From assembly GCA_008711295.1 (NCBI GenBank), contig VUYV01000124.1, positions 2,405,429 through 2,469,428 of the forward strand: DNA of 64,000 nt. Reading direction: 5' to 3'. The DNA is from Anarhynchus alexandrinus. Lineage: Eukaryota; Chordata; Aves; Charadriiformes; Charadriidae. This document shows, piece after piece, positions 27,639 through 37,262 of this stretch (its first letter is position 1; each line of letters starts with the position of its first letter). The notes below the pieces were generated by a model that was not told the DNA's origin, did no database searches, and worked only from the letters and a program-made list of their open reading frames with translations. The translations under genes and the position numbers were made by a program.

Positions 27639-28880
27639 TGTCATGGGTTGACCTTGGCTGGACACCAGGTGCCCACCAAAGCCACTTTATCACTCCCCTC
27701 CTCAGCTGGACAGGGGAGAGAAAATATAACAAAAGGCTCGTGGGTTGAGAAAAGAACAGGGAGAGGTCACTCAGCAGTTATTGTCATGGGCAAAACAGAC
27801 TCGACCTGGGGAAAATTAGTTTAATTTATTACAAACCAAAATCAGAGTAGGATAATGAGAAAATAAACCCCAAATCTTAAAACACCTTCCCCACACCCCT
27901 CCCTTCTTCTCGGGCTCAACTTCACTCACGATTTTTCTCTACCTCCTCCCCATGAGCGGCACAGTGGGATGGGGAATGGGGGTTGCAGTCAGTTCGTCAC
28001 ATGTTGTCTCTACTGCTCCTTCCTCTTCAGGGGGAGGACTCCTCACACTCTTCCCCTGTTCCAGCATGGGGTCCATCCCATGGGAGACAGTTCTTCACAA
28101 ACTGCTCCAGTGTGGGTCCCTTCCACGGGGTGCAGTTCTTCAGGAACAGACTGTTCCAACGTGGGTCCCCCACAGGGTCACAAAAGTCCTGCCAGCAAAC
28201 CTGCTCCAGCATGTGCTGCTCTCACTGTGGGACCACAGGTCCTGCCAGGAGCTTGCTCCAGCGTGGGCTTCCCATGGGGTCACAGCCTCATTTGGGCATT
28301 CACCTGCTCTGGCATGGGGCCCACCACGGGCTGCAGGTGGATATCTGCTCTACTCCAACCTCCATGGGCTGCAGGGGGACAGCCTGCCTCACCATGGTCT
28401 TCACCACAGGCTGCAGGGGAATCTCTGCTCCAGTGCCTGGAGTACCTCCTCTTCTCCTTCTTCACTGACCTGCAGAGGTCTGCAGAGTACTTTCTGTCAC
28501 GTATTCTTACTCCTCTCTCCGGCTGCTGTTCCACAGCAGTTTTTTCCCCCCATCTTAAATATGTTCTCACAAAGGCCATACCACTGTCTCTGATGGGCTC
28601 AGCCTTGGCCAGCAGTGGGTTCCTCTTGGAGCCGGCTGGCATTGGCTCTGTTGGACATGGGGGAATCTTCTAGCAGCTTCTCACTGAAGCCACCCCTGTA
28701 CCCCACCCCCCTACCAAACCTTGCCATGCAAACCCAATACAGTAGTGAAGGAGGAAACCGGGAATTTACTGGNGGTTCCTCTTCGGCTGGCATTGGCTCT
28801 GTTGGACATGGGGGAATCTTCTAGCAGCTTCTCACTGAAGCCACCCCTGTACCCCACCCCCCTACCAAACCTTGCCATGC
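27639..28880 (-). mobile_element. Solo LTR of an avian endogenous retrovirus (ERVL-like), minus strand
   Basis: On the minus strand the element opens with TGTATTGGGTTTGCATGGCA (from 28741, or 28880 in the duplicated copy) and ends ...CCATGACA at 27639, giving TG/CA termini. The opening matches a well-known avian LTR family. A TATA-like CATATTTAAG lies inside, at about 28553-28562 on the minus strand. No gag, pol or env frame adjoins it, so it is a solo LTR. I see no 5-base target duplication. The right side carries a 150-bp repeat with an N (28618-28922), which probably is an assembly artefact. Confidence 0.75.
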
Positions 28881-28922
28881 AAACCCAATACAGTAGTGAA
28901 GGAGGAAACCGGGAATTTACTG
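28618..28922. repeat. Tandem duplication of about 150 bp around a single N
   Basis: Positions 28618-28772 are repeated at 28774-28922 with near identity. The second copy lacks five bases of the first near its start, and an N at 28773 separates the copies. The unit spans the LTR end plus 31 bases of flanking DNA, so it is not a retroviral structure. Confidence 0.95.
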
Positions 28923-29440
28923 GATTGGTCACCAAATTCAGAGACCCTTTTTTGCAAAGCTACCTGAGGGTTGAGTGTGTGGTAACAGCCCGGTTTGCAG
29001 CAGAGCTGAGCTGGTGTAGGAGTCCATAGGGTTTGCGCTCTTGGTTTCCTGTCCCAAGGGGACTTGCTTTGCAAAGCCAGCATTTTACTGTGCGTCCTCC
29101 CTATGGATCCCCACCATGTTTTCTTTCTCTTTGTTGACTTCTTTTAAACATTAAAAAAAGACTACTCTAAGGAAATCTCACCGCTGTGGGACTACTTAGT
29201 AGGCCAGATAGAGCGCTCTGTCCTTCACAAACTATGCGTGCAGTGAGTCGTTATTCCTGGAGTCCACAGCTCAGAGTGTTCATCGCACAGATGAGGGGCT
29301 CCTGTGAAATTGGGCTTTCCATACACACAGCACACAGGCAGGGAGATCATCCGCCGGGCAGGCGTCCTCATTAAATGAGCATTTCTCCTCCGCTCCAATA
29401 TGCGCACACACCACTCATGGAGATGGGAGAGCCACCACAT

Positions 29441-29458
29441 TAAAAAAAAAAAAAAAAA
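29441..29458 (+). repeat. Poly(A) run followed by GGAA repeats
   Basis: An A run followed by AAGGAAGGAAGGAAAAG. There is no identifiable source element upstream. Confidence 0.8.
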
Positions 29459-30839
29459 GGAAGGAAGGAAAAGAAAGTTGCTGTATGAAAGCAAACTCAA
29501 ATGGTGTGCATGCATAATATTCATTGCATAAAGCCTTAAAATAGCTTTGTCACGATACCTAAGCAGAAACGACATCTGCGGGTTTTTTTCCAAATTTTTG
29601 CAGACAATCAATGCTGAGTAATTTGGAGCTCCTAGAATGGAAAAACCATAAGCAATGGTAATTATGAATAGGATTTTAAGAAGCAACCCACGTTCGGGAA
29701 GCAAGTGGCTGCTTTTGAAAATCCCACCTTCTGTTTTGTAGTATATGAGCGGGGAAAAGATCAGAGCTATGAATCAGCTGTAGGTTTAACTCAGCAAATT
29801 GAACAAGCTTTGCAAAGTACCAGAGGCCCAGACACCGCCGGGTTCAAAAGCCAAGTTCAGTCAACCTCTCCAAAGAAAATGCAACAAAATCATCGTGATG
29901 AAGTCTTAGCCGAGCACCGACATTTACACCAGAGACATATCATTTAAAATCCTGCATCCTTCAGGCTGGATTAGCGGAGATTGAAAGGGTCTGGAGAAGG
30001 GAAAGGAGACTCGCTGGCATTAGCGCAGGCTATGGGTAGAACAAGCACTGGCAAAAATAAAGCTGATTTATCATAGAAAGAAGAATGAGAGGTGATTTTT
30101 CTTGTGTATTCCTGCACTCGTGAATATAGCAGAGGTTGTCCAAACTCTTCCCCCTATCCCGTATGCCATCATTTGAAAGGGGCTTGGGACCAAGCCAAAA
30201 ACCAGAGCCAGCACAGGGAATGGGATTTCTGAGGTCAGAGTGCAGGAGCAGTTATGACTTGAGAGTCAAATTGGAGGAGGGCTGGATAACATTGTGATCA
30301 TTAGCGGTGTCAGTAGGAATGCAAGCTGCAGTGGCGACAATTAATAAACGCTCCTATTCTCTGTTGTGACATGGTGACTTTCAGGGGGCTGCTGGCAGTA
30401 GCAGCATCCCCAGGATGGGGACCACAGCATCCCCAGGATGCAGGGATGGACTGCTCATTCTCTGAAGCGCTGCGGGATCAAAGATGCTGTGTTTATTTAA
30501 TGCCAAGGGCTACCGTCTGAGGCACATAGGGATTTGAAGCTTGGGGCTATTTTTCCAGACTCTAGGATTGCCAGTCCTGCTTTTCTCCTCCTTTCCGTCC
30601 CCAGCCAAGACCAGTTGTGCACAAAATGCACCAGGGACCACTCTGAAAGTTGAGGATGGGCAGGGAGCGAGGGGAGGTTGTAGCTGCAGGGCCACCTGTG
30701 GGTACAGAGCTGTGGGAAGCAGGGTTCACTCTGACATGCAGGTATCAGAGCTGGGTTCCCCCGTGGGCCGTGCGGTCAGTGGGTGTCTGCCCAGCAGGCG
30801 GCTGTCGGCAGCAGGGAGGCAGCAGCACAGTGCCTGCAG

Positions 30840-30890
30840 GGTGTGTGTGTGTGCTTGTGCGTCTGCTTTTGCACGTGTGTGTGTGTGTGG
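30840..30890 (+). repeat. Imperfect (TG)n tract
   Basis: Two TG dinucleotide runs flank a short interruption, about 360 bases before exon A. Confidence 0.85.
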
Positions 30891-31249
30891 TGGGGTAGCA
30901 GGGTGAGGGCTGCCTGCTGCTCCCCTTGGCCATCAGACCTCATTGCCCTCACGCTGAGCCCTGTGCCACCGTGCTGGCGGCTCCTGAGCCCCTCGCTGGT
31001 CTGCCGGGGGATCAGAGCTATTTTTGTCTAGTGTGGCCTGCCATCATGCCTTTGGGTTAAATAGAAAATTGGGCAGTGTCACTTGCAGGAGTTGGGGCTT
31101 TAGCCTTTCTCAAGGGCCGTGTTGAGCGTGTTCAGTGGGTGAGAAAACTTTGACTCTCTAATGTCCCCATTCGACTCTTTACTTTTCTCCACTGTTGCTT
31201 CTCTGTTCTCTTCTCCCCTTTATGACGCTTACTATTTTTCCGTCCACAG

Positions 31250-31356
31250 CAAAACAGTTCACATCAAGGTAATTGATGATGAGGAGTATGAAAAAAACAA
31301 GAATTTCTTCATTGAGCTGATGAGCCCCCGCATGGTGGATATGAGTTTACAGAAAG
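31250..31356 (+). CDS. SLC8A3: SLC8A3 alternative exon A (CBD2 segment)
   Basis: This 107-nt exon sits between an acceptor ending CCACAG and a donor GTGTAG. It enters in phase 2 and leaves in phase 1. It encodes 35 complete codons starting KTVHIKVIDDEEYEKNKN and ending MVDMSLQK. This is the A member of the mutually exclusive A/B pair in the second Calx-beta domain. In the NCX family, form A is associated with Ca2+-dependent relief of Na+-dependent inactivation and tends to appear in excitable tissue. The acidic IDDEEYEKNK segment belongs to the region that shapes the CBD2 Ca2+ sites. The donor (GTGTAG) is weaker than GTAAGT, which suits regulated inclusion. The codon split at its 5' end needs two bases from the upstream exon, which is not in the window. 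Confidence 0.92.
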
Positions 31357-31389
31357 GTGTAGTACTGGCCCTCCAGACTAACATTAACG

Positions 31390-31463
31390 TTCTTCTTTCC
31401 TCTTCTCTTCCGTCTCCTTCCTCCTCTTCTCCTCCTCTTCCTCTGATGCCTCTGTCTCCCACC
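31390..31463 (+). promoter_or_regulatory. Pyrimidine-rich tract downstream of exon A
   Basis: About 70 bases are almost only C and T, with several TCTT and CTTC motifs of the kind bound by PTB-family splicing repressors. Position just after exon A suggests a role in choosing between A and B; this is inference. Confidence 0.45.
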
Positions 31464-32665
31464 GCTCTGCCCTAAACACTGCTGTGCGCACACACGGTGT
31501 CACATGGTACCCATGGGGAGGGAGTGATGCTGGGGCCGGGTAGAGGCAAAGCGGTGAGGGGGGCAGAGAGAGAAGGATGGAGGGCAGCCCCGCTTGTCCC
31601 TGTTTCTGCGGCAGCTTGAGAGGGACCTTCTGCCATCCCCACCGGAGGGTCCAAGCAAATTTTGTAGTGTCAGAGGAAAGATGCTGGCTAGAAACACATC
31701 CGGCATCTCAGGAGATCAACACCTAACCCTGGTCCTACAGGGTGTCCTGGTCAGACCCATGTTAGATAAAGACAGGAATTGAGGCCTGGCAGAGAAGCAG
31801 CTCCTGTAATTTCTGAGAAGGACTCGGCAAAGGCTGTGCAGCCCCTGGTCCAGTTGCTGCGGAGTGTCTCTGGGAGCGAGAGATGAGGGCAGGGAGGCGG
31901 TGATGCCCCACTTTGGTTCACCTGAGGGCTCAGAGCAGCTGTGTGCATTGCAGGGGTGCCGGGGGGAGCCAGGCGAGCTGGCAGCAGGGAGAAGGGGCCA
32001 ACCCCGCTCTAGCACCCAGCGTATTTCCATTCGAGCAGCAGAGGGCATTTTAGTCCCATTGTGTCCCCCTCGAGGTCCCAGCAAAGCTGTCCTCTCCCGG
32101 GGAAAGCTGCATCCTCGCTCGGGCAACAAGTCAGGGGGAAGAGGCAGATGCTATCAAGGAGAAAAAGCGATAAGATGTGCCATTTTAAAAATAGAAATTA
32201 GAAATACCAGCCTCCCCGCAGCTGACAGAGCTGTAGCCTGCTGGCAGAGACCCACCTCACCCCACTGGGGAACGTGTCTGTGAGTACCCATCTCTCTCTC
32301 TTCTCCTCAGGCTCCCAGCCCAGAGTCCCTGCGGATTTATTATTAATTGTGAGGGTAGCAGAAGCAACTGATCTTCCAGCTAAAACTCAGTGGGTACCTC
32401 AGGGTGGTCCCTGGTGATTTCCAGGCAGCCGATACCCTTTCTGTTACCATGTGACACTGAAAAAACTGCGCTGCAGAAGTTGCCTCCCACTAACCATCAG
32501 CAAGGTCCGACCTCCCCCCTTCTCCCTCCTTCCTCACCCCCTCGCCAGCCCCCTCTCTCCCTAACACCCTCCCGCTCCCCAAGGAGCAGCTGCGATGGAT
32601 GCCCCGTGTCCAACAGGCACACCGCCCCGCCGGGGAAGGGGCTGCGTGCCGTGCCAGGAGTCCGT

Positions 32666-32710
32666 GCCGCCGCCGCCACCGCTGCCGCCGCTGCTGCTGC
32701 TGCTGCCTCC
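32666..32710 (+). repeat. CCG/CTG triplet run upstream of exon B
   Basis: Mixed CCG and CTG triplets (ending in CTG repeated five times) lie about 60 bases before the exon B acceptor. They are GC rich and could fold in the pre-mRNA. Confidence 0.85.
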
Positions 32711-32766
32711 TCGCCTCCGGCCGGCCGACCCGCTGTACATGGTTGTCTCTCTTGTTGTCCCTACAG

Positions 32767-32870
32767 GAAGACCGTAAGGGTTAAGATAGTAGATGAGGAG
32801 GAATACGAAAGGCAGGAGAATTTCTTCATTGCCCTTGGTGAACCGAAATGGATGGAACGAGGAATATCAG
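32767..32870 (+). CDS. SLC8A3: SLC8A3 alternative exon B (CBD2 segment)
   Basis: This 104-nt exon sits between the acceptor CCCTACAG and the donor GTGTGAG. It enters in phase 2 and leaves in phase 1, exactly like exon A. It encodes 34 codons, KTVRVKIVDEEEYERQEN through WMERGIS. Length and phases make A and B interchangeable, but joining A directly to B would break the frame, which explains mutually exclusive use. In the family, B forms lack part of the CBD2 Ca2+ response and are common in non-excitable tissue. Compared with A, the ID-D acidic cluster becomes VDEEEYERQ. In-frame read-through into the intron ends within about 15 codons in a lysine run. Confidence 0.92.
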
Positions 32871-32963
32871 GTGTGAGATTCTTTATGGAAAAAAAAAAAA
32901 AAATGAAATAAGAAAAAAAAAATCAGAATCAAGTCTCCAAACCCCAAAATCTAGAAAATATAA

Positions 32964-33008
32964 CCCTCTTTCTCCTCCTTCCCCTCCCTCCTTTTCTCCT
33001 CCTCCTGT
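32964..33008 (+). promoter_or_regulatory. Pyrimidine-rich tract downstream of exon B
   Basis: Forty-five bases of C/T only sequence about 95 bases after the exon B donor, ending in CTCCTCCTGTAG. A splicing-silencer role is inferred by position and composition. Confidence 0.4.
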
Positions 33009-33823
33009 AGATGGATCGACTTTCATTCTCTGCCCTCCTGTATTCTCGCTCTCGCCCTGTTTCGGTGTCATCTTTGCCTTTTAGAGCCCAGCTTACTTCT
33101 GATCCTCCTTTTGTGCAATGCTTGAGCCTCGGAGGCTGTATTATTTTGATTGGGTTTCCTTGTCTTGATCTGGTTTTGTTCTGAGCACACCTTTGCTGTT
33201 CTCCCCTTTCCTGCTCCTTTGCCAGGATTTTGGGGAATGTGAAAGGCGAGAGAAGGGCGTAATGCATGGCTGCCCCTTTGGCCCTTCCCGTATGCCCCCC
33301 TGTCCTTCCCTCTGTTGTTGCCTGCCAGTGGCATTGCCTTGGTGCTCTTGGGCCCCCTATGAGGTGCGGCGAAAAGCCCGTGGGAGAAGAGGGAAGGTGT
33401 GAGGTATCTTGTTTTGCTTTTATTTTTTAAAATGGTTTTCCATGTATGTCATCTAAAAACGGCCCTTAATGTGTCACAAACAATCACAGCCTGTTGTGCA
33501 GAAGGTGTGGAGCTCTGCTGAGGTCCTACTTTATCAGCAATGAGAACCGGATCTCCCAGCAGAGCAGGATTATAGTGGGAATAAACCCTGACTTATGGTT
33601 GTGCCTTACCTAGATGTATCTTTGTCCTTGTCCTATATGCGTTTGACTGCCTTGTCACTGAGCGAGTCTTGCCATTGGCTTCACCAGCTTTGGGGTAGCC
33701 CAGGAAGGCCAAGCTTTTAGCAGAAGCAATTTACAAAAGGGAATTCAAATCCACCTTCTGGGTGTCTGCTACGGAGTAGAGACAGACGTGTGTGCCCACA
33801 GGCTTATTTCTGCTCCCATGTGC

Positions 33824-33957
33824 TCCTTCTTTGGAGATATTCAAAACCCACCTGGATGCGTTCCTGTCCAAACTATTCCAGGTGAACCTGCTCTGGCAGG
33901 GGGGTTGGACTAGATGATCTTGGAAGGTCCTTTCCAACCCTGACCGTTCTGTGATAC
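33824..33957 (+). mobile_element. CR1 LINE 3'-end fragment (plus strand)
   Basis: About 130 bp contain TTGGAGATATTCAAAACCCA, the GGTTGGACTAGATGATCTTG landmark and TTCCAACCCTGACCGTTCTG. This is the CR1 3' terminus, severely 5'-truncated. The tail matches the two downstream copies at 57.9 and 60.2 kb closely, indicating the same subfamily. Confidence 0.92.
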
Positions 33958-34309
33958 AGTGCTGCTGCAGGTGATGAGAACACCTGACAGTTGCCCATAC
34001 ATTGCACAGATTTTCCTTGCTGAAACGTCTCCTGTCTTATCTGGCCAGCACAGTAGCCGCCCTCTGGCCAGTCCTAGCTCTGCAGGACATTTGGGGTAGA
34101 CGCAGCTTGCATTAGAATCACAATGTCATATAGCATCTGTGGGTTTGTAAAATGTAAACCCAAAGAGGATTCATAGTTTAACGCTGTTAGACCATCTCCT
34201 GCAGCCTGCAGGCAATGAGGGACATTGGGTTTTACCGTGTGTTCAGCACAGGCCCTCAGGTTTCACCAAGTCCAACTGCTCTTGAGGGGAAGCGGTGACC
34301 AACCTGCCA

Positions 34310-34570
34310 TATCCTGTGGGGGTATGTCCCAGCAGTTAATTGCCCTCCAGGGTACAGATGTGTGAGCACAGCTGCTGGGTAGAAGTTGTCTGGCCTCAGC
34401 TTGTAGCCACTAGTTATTTTCCTAGTTTTTTCCGTCAGATGAAAGAACTATATAGTGCGCTGTACCTTCTGTGTAGGTAGCTGCTCGCTGTAGCCATGTT
34501 ACATTCAGATTTCTTCTTGGAAGTTTAAGGAGATTAAGCCCTTTGAATCTGTGTCAGAAAAGTGTTCAAC
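34310..34570 (-). mobile_element. Old CR1/L3-like LINE fossil (minus strand)
   Basis: Segments such as TTGTCTGGCCTCAGCTTGTA, then a Pu/Py stretch and TAGGTAGCTGCTCGCTGTAG, follow the order of the ancient amniote CR1/L3 3' region read in the inverted direction. It is strongly diverged and has no open frame. The call rests on remembered repeat consensus; the boundaries are approximate. Confidence 0.5.
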
Positions 34571-36337
34571 CCTAGATCAAAGTCTTCAGCCCTAGAACCA
34601 CCCTGGGGTCTCCTCTCTGCACGTGCCCCTTCCCATCCACGGGGCTCCCACCTCCATCTCAGCAGGTATGGGAGGAAAATTACCTGCCTCTGGCTCTCTT
34701 CTCCTTATGCACTTGGCAGCTTGGGCCATCACACTGAAGTCTCTGCTCAGTTGTCTGCTCTCTGTGAGCCCAGCATCCTTTTCCAAACCAGTGGGGATAC
34801 AGAGTCAGGATTGAGCTGGATTTTCTGCAGTCCTGCAGTTCTTCTTCCCGTATAGGCCACACTGCATCTGGCTGAATAAAAACATGTATTTGAAAAAAAA
34901 AAAAAATAAAATCCAAATAGCCCGAAAGGTGGTTCAGTTGTAAAATGTCCTCGTTATTATCAGGACTACGATGCCAGTTTGCTGTATTGTGTGTGTCGCG
35001 TTTACACCAGTACTGGCCGGAGGCAGTGGGACTGTCTGATTTGCAACAAGCAGAGAGGAGGTCAGAGGCAGACGAAGTGACCTGCAGCGCAGAGCCTGCG
35101 GGGCAGCCGCTTCCCTCACCAGAGGTGCGGGCACATCCCTGGACGGACCCTCTTTACCTGGAGGAAGGGAAGGACCGTGCTGAGGAGGAGATGCGGAGCC
35201 CTGGTGGGCTTCGTTAGAGAAAAGTCAGAGTGAGAGCACCCTGGTTTTAACATCTGAGAGGCGGGAGATTAAAATGCATTTGTAAATGTTGCTGGCACAA
35301 GGTGGCACAGTCGCTACACTAATTCCAGGGCATCTGGAAAGATCCCCAGCTCCGTAGCGCTGCGCGTGCTGTGGCATCTCTGAGCAGTGTACCTTGTGCC
35401 TGGGATGAAGAATAAGGAGCGACGCGAGGCTTTCCCATGCAAAGCATTGGGAGTGATCCACAGCGGATGCTGTCACCAGCAGCTTCACGGGGCAGCCAGC
35501 TCCCGGCGGAGAGGAGGCAGCCCGGGATGCGCACGAGCTCGGGAAGCGTACAGCATCGGGAAGGGACGCTCATGCTGACCCCCATACACGTGTTCCTGCT
35601 GTCATCGCGCTGTCGCAGGGGCAGAATTCGGATGGTTTAATTATTGCAAAGCACACGCATGACCCGTACGGCCCCGCGGGCTGCAAGGGCAGCGCAGCTG
35701 CCTCGGTGCAAACTGTGCGGATGCTGCCATTGCCCCACACCCAGAGACGGGGGGAATATCCCAAACCACAGCCGCCTAGCTGGGACTGCGCTTGGTTTTG
35801 TGGCGGTGATGCATGAGCCCCCACGCGACTCACACAGCGAGGGCATAGCACAGCTCCTGCCTCTCTGGGGAGGTTCAGGCCGGGTTTGCTTTTGATGAAG
35901 AGTCTCTCTGGATTTCAGCTACCCATGCGTTTGTTTCCAGCACTGCAGATTACGTGGTTTTTCTTGACGATGTGTCCTCGTTTTGTTGTTACTCCCCACT
36001 TAGCTCTGTGACACTGAACCGGTGCCCAGGGAGCTGCAGGAGTATTGGATGTTCTCAGACGGCTCTTCATAGTGTCTTCAAAACATCTCTCTGACCCAGC
36101 TGGGAGCAGGGCAGTGGTGGGCGCCTCAGCTGAGTGGCACTCATGTTTGGAAGTGATCTGCAATCCGGGTCCCGCACAGACAGCATTGTGCACACACAGA
36201 CATTGCAGTCATGCCAGCCTCATGCCAAGGGCCTGCACTTGCCCCAGGACCTCCCCATGCAGAGGGCAGCTGCTAGCTTGCCTTAAGGATACAAGCTAGG
36301 TAGCAGTGATGAAGTCGGTGATGAAATGACAGAACAA

Positions 36338-36615
36338 GACAGAACAAGAGGGAATGGCTTCAAGCTCCAACAGGGTAGATTTAGACTGAACATTAGGGAA
36401 GAATTTTTCACAGAAAGAGTGGTCGGGCATTGCAATAGGCTGCCCAGGGAGGTGGTTGAGTCACCATCCCTGGATGTGTTTAGGAGCCGTTTAGATGTGG
36501 TGTTGGGGGATATGGTGTAGGGGAGAGCTTTGTAGAGTAGGGTAAATGGTTGGACTCGATGATCCCAGGGGTCTCTTCCAACCTAGACAATTCTATGATT
36601 CTATGATTCTATGAA
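36338..36615 (+). mobile_element. CR1 LINE 3'-end fragment (plus strand)
   Basis: The fragment retains the last part of the CR1 ORF2 frame (residues [20 protein letters not shown] visible on the + strand at about 36434-36493) and the 3' UTR. It ends in a tandem ATTCTATG tail at about 36590-36615. This is the usual CR1 terminus; the element is 5'-truncated. Confidence 0.95.
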
Positions 36616-37221
36616 ATGTGGTGCCCTGAAGGGAAGGCAGAGCTGACGGCAGAGCGGGTGATCGGGGGAGTAGATGTGTGCTTCTCAAACCAGCCTGGGG
36701 CAAAGTTGGGAAGTTTAAATGGTTTACCTTGGATGCAGAACTTGGTCTGGAGCCCCGTGCTATTCAAATCCCGTGTGCTGTCCCTGAGGGTACCCACACT
36801 GCTGCTGGCTGTGGTGGCAGTGGTTTCTGATAGACATGCAGTGAAAGAGGATAGGAGGCGGGAGCAGGGTTTGCTATGGCATGGTTGGTTTGCATTACTG
36901 GCTGCACTGTCCCACACATGTGCTGGTACAAAGCAGTTGCCACCCGTCAAGGGGATGTCTGCTTGCCCTGACGGGAACTGTGGGGTAGAGAGGAATGACC
37001 TTGTCTTGGGCTGCATAATTAGGTGAGGCTGAGTATCTCCAGGAGGGTTACTGTGAGGGCCAGAGCTCAGCAGGAAATTCATCCTATTGCTCTTGCTGTT
37101 TGCACCTGCAAGCACCTTACCAGGGAAGAAACATCTCTGCTCAGGAAGCTACCTGTGGTGGTCCAAACACGAATTCCTCTCTTCAGGTTGCTCAAGGCTT
37201 GCACAACAGATAACAGGCACT

Positions 37222-37262
37222 GAAACAGCCCTTTGACTGAAACAGCCTTTTGACTGAAACAT
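37222..37262 (+). repeat. Short tandem repeat, 16-17-bp unit
   Basis: The unit CTTTTGACTGAAACAGC-like appears two and a half times in succession. No coding meaning is seen. Confidence 0.8.

Larger units (their letters stand above)
1..31249 (+). other. SLC8A3: Intron of SLC8A3 upstream of exon A (partial)
   Basis: No coding exon is recognisable in this stretch, and it precedes the exon A acceptor, so it is read as the 3' part of the long intron after the large N-terminal exon. It holds a CR1 fragment (6829-7575), MIR-like remnants (about 12.6, 14.2 and 24.1 kb), a CpG-dense patch (4285-4595), A- and T-rich simple runs (15892-15948, 16580-16620, 22021-22036, 22847-22868, 29441-29458), an ERV LTR (27639-28880) and a TG-rich stretch (30840-30890). 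The many open frames elsewhere are short and overlap on both strands, which is what chance gives. I see nothing else that I can name. Confidence 0.7.
31357..32766 (+). other. SLC8A3: Intron between alternative exons A and B
   Basis: This 1.4-kb intron opens with a C/T-rich tract at 31390-31463. Its 3' third is also C/T rich (about 32510-32580), followed by a CCG/CTG triplet run (32666-32710) and the exon B acceptor tract (about 32743-32764). No other exon or repeat family is recognised in it. Confidence 0.75.

Noticed and set aside
27952..28673. Overlapping ORFs up to 234 codons in the 28-kb region
   Set aside because: They lie inside the LTR, on the strand opposite to its sense direction, and come from low-stop GC-rich repeat sequence; no retroviral protein motif is seen.
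32848..32911. Longer reading of exon B into the intron (lysine-rich tail)
   Set aside because: Phase and conserved length place the donor at 32871; the tail is intronic A-rich sequence.
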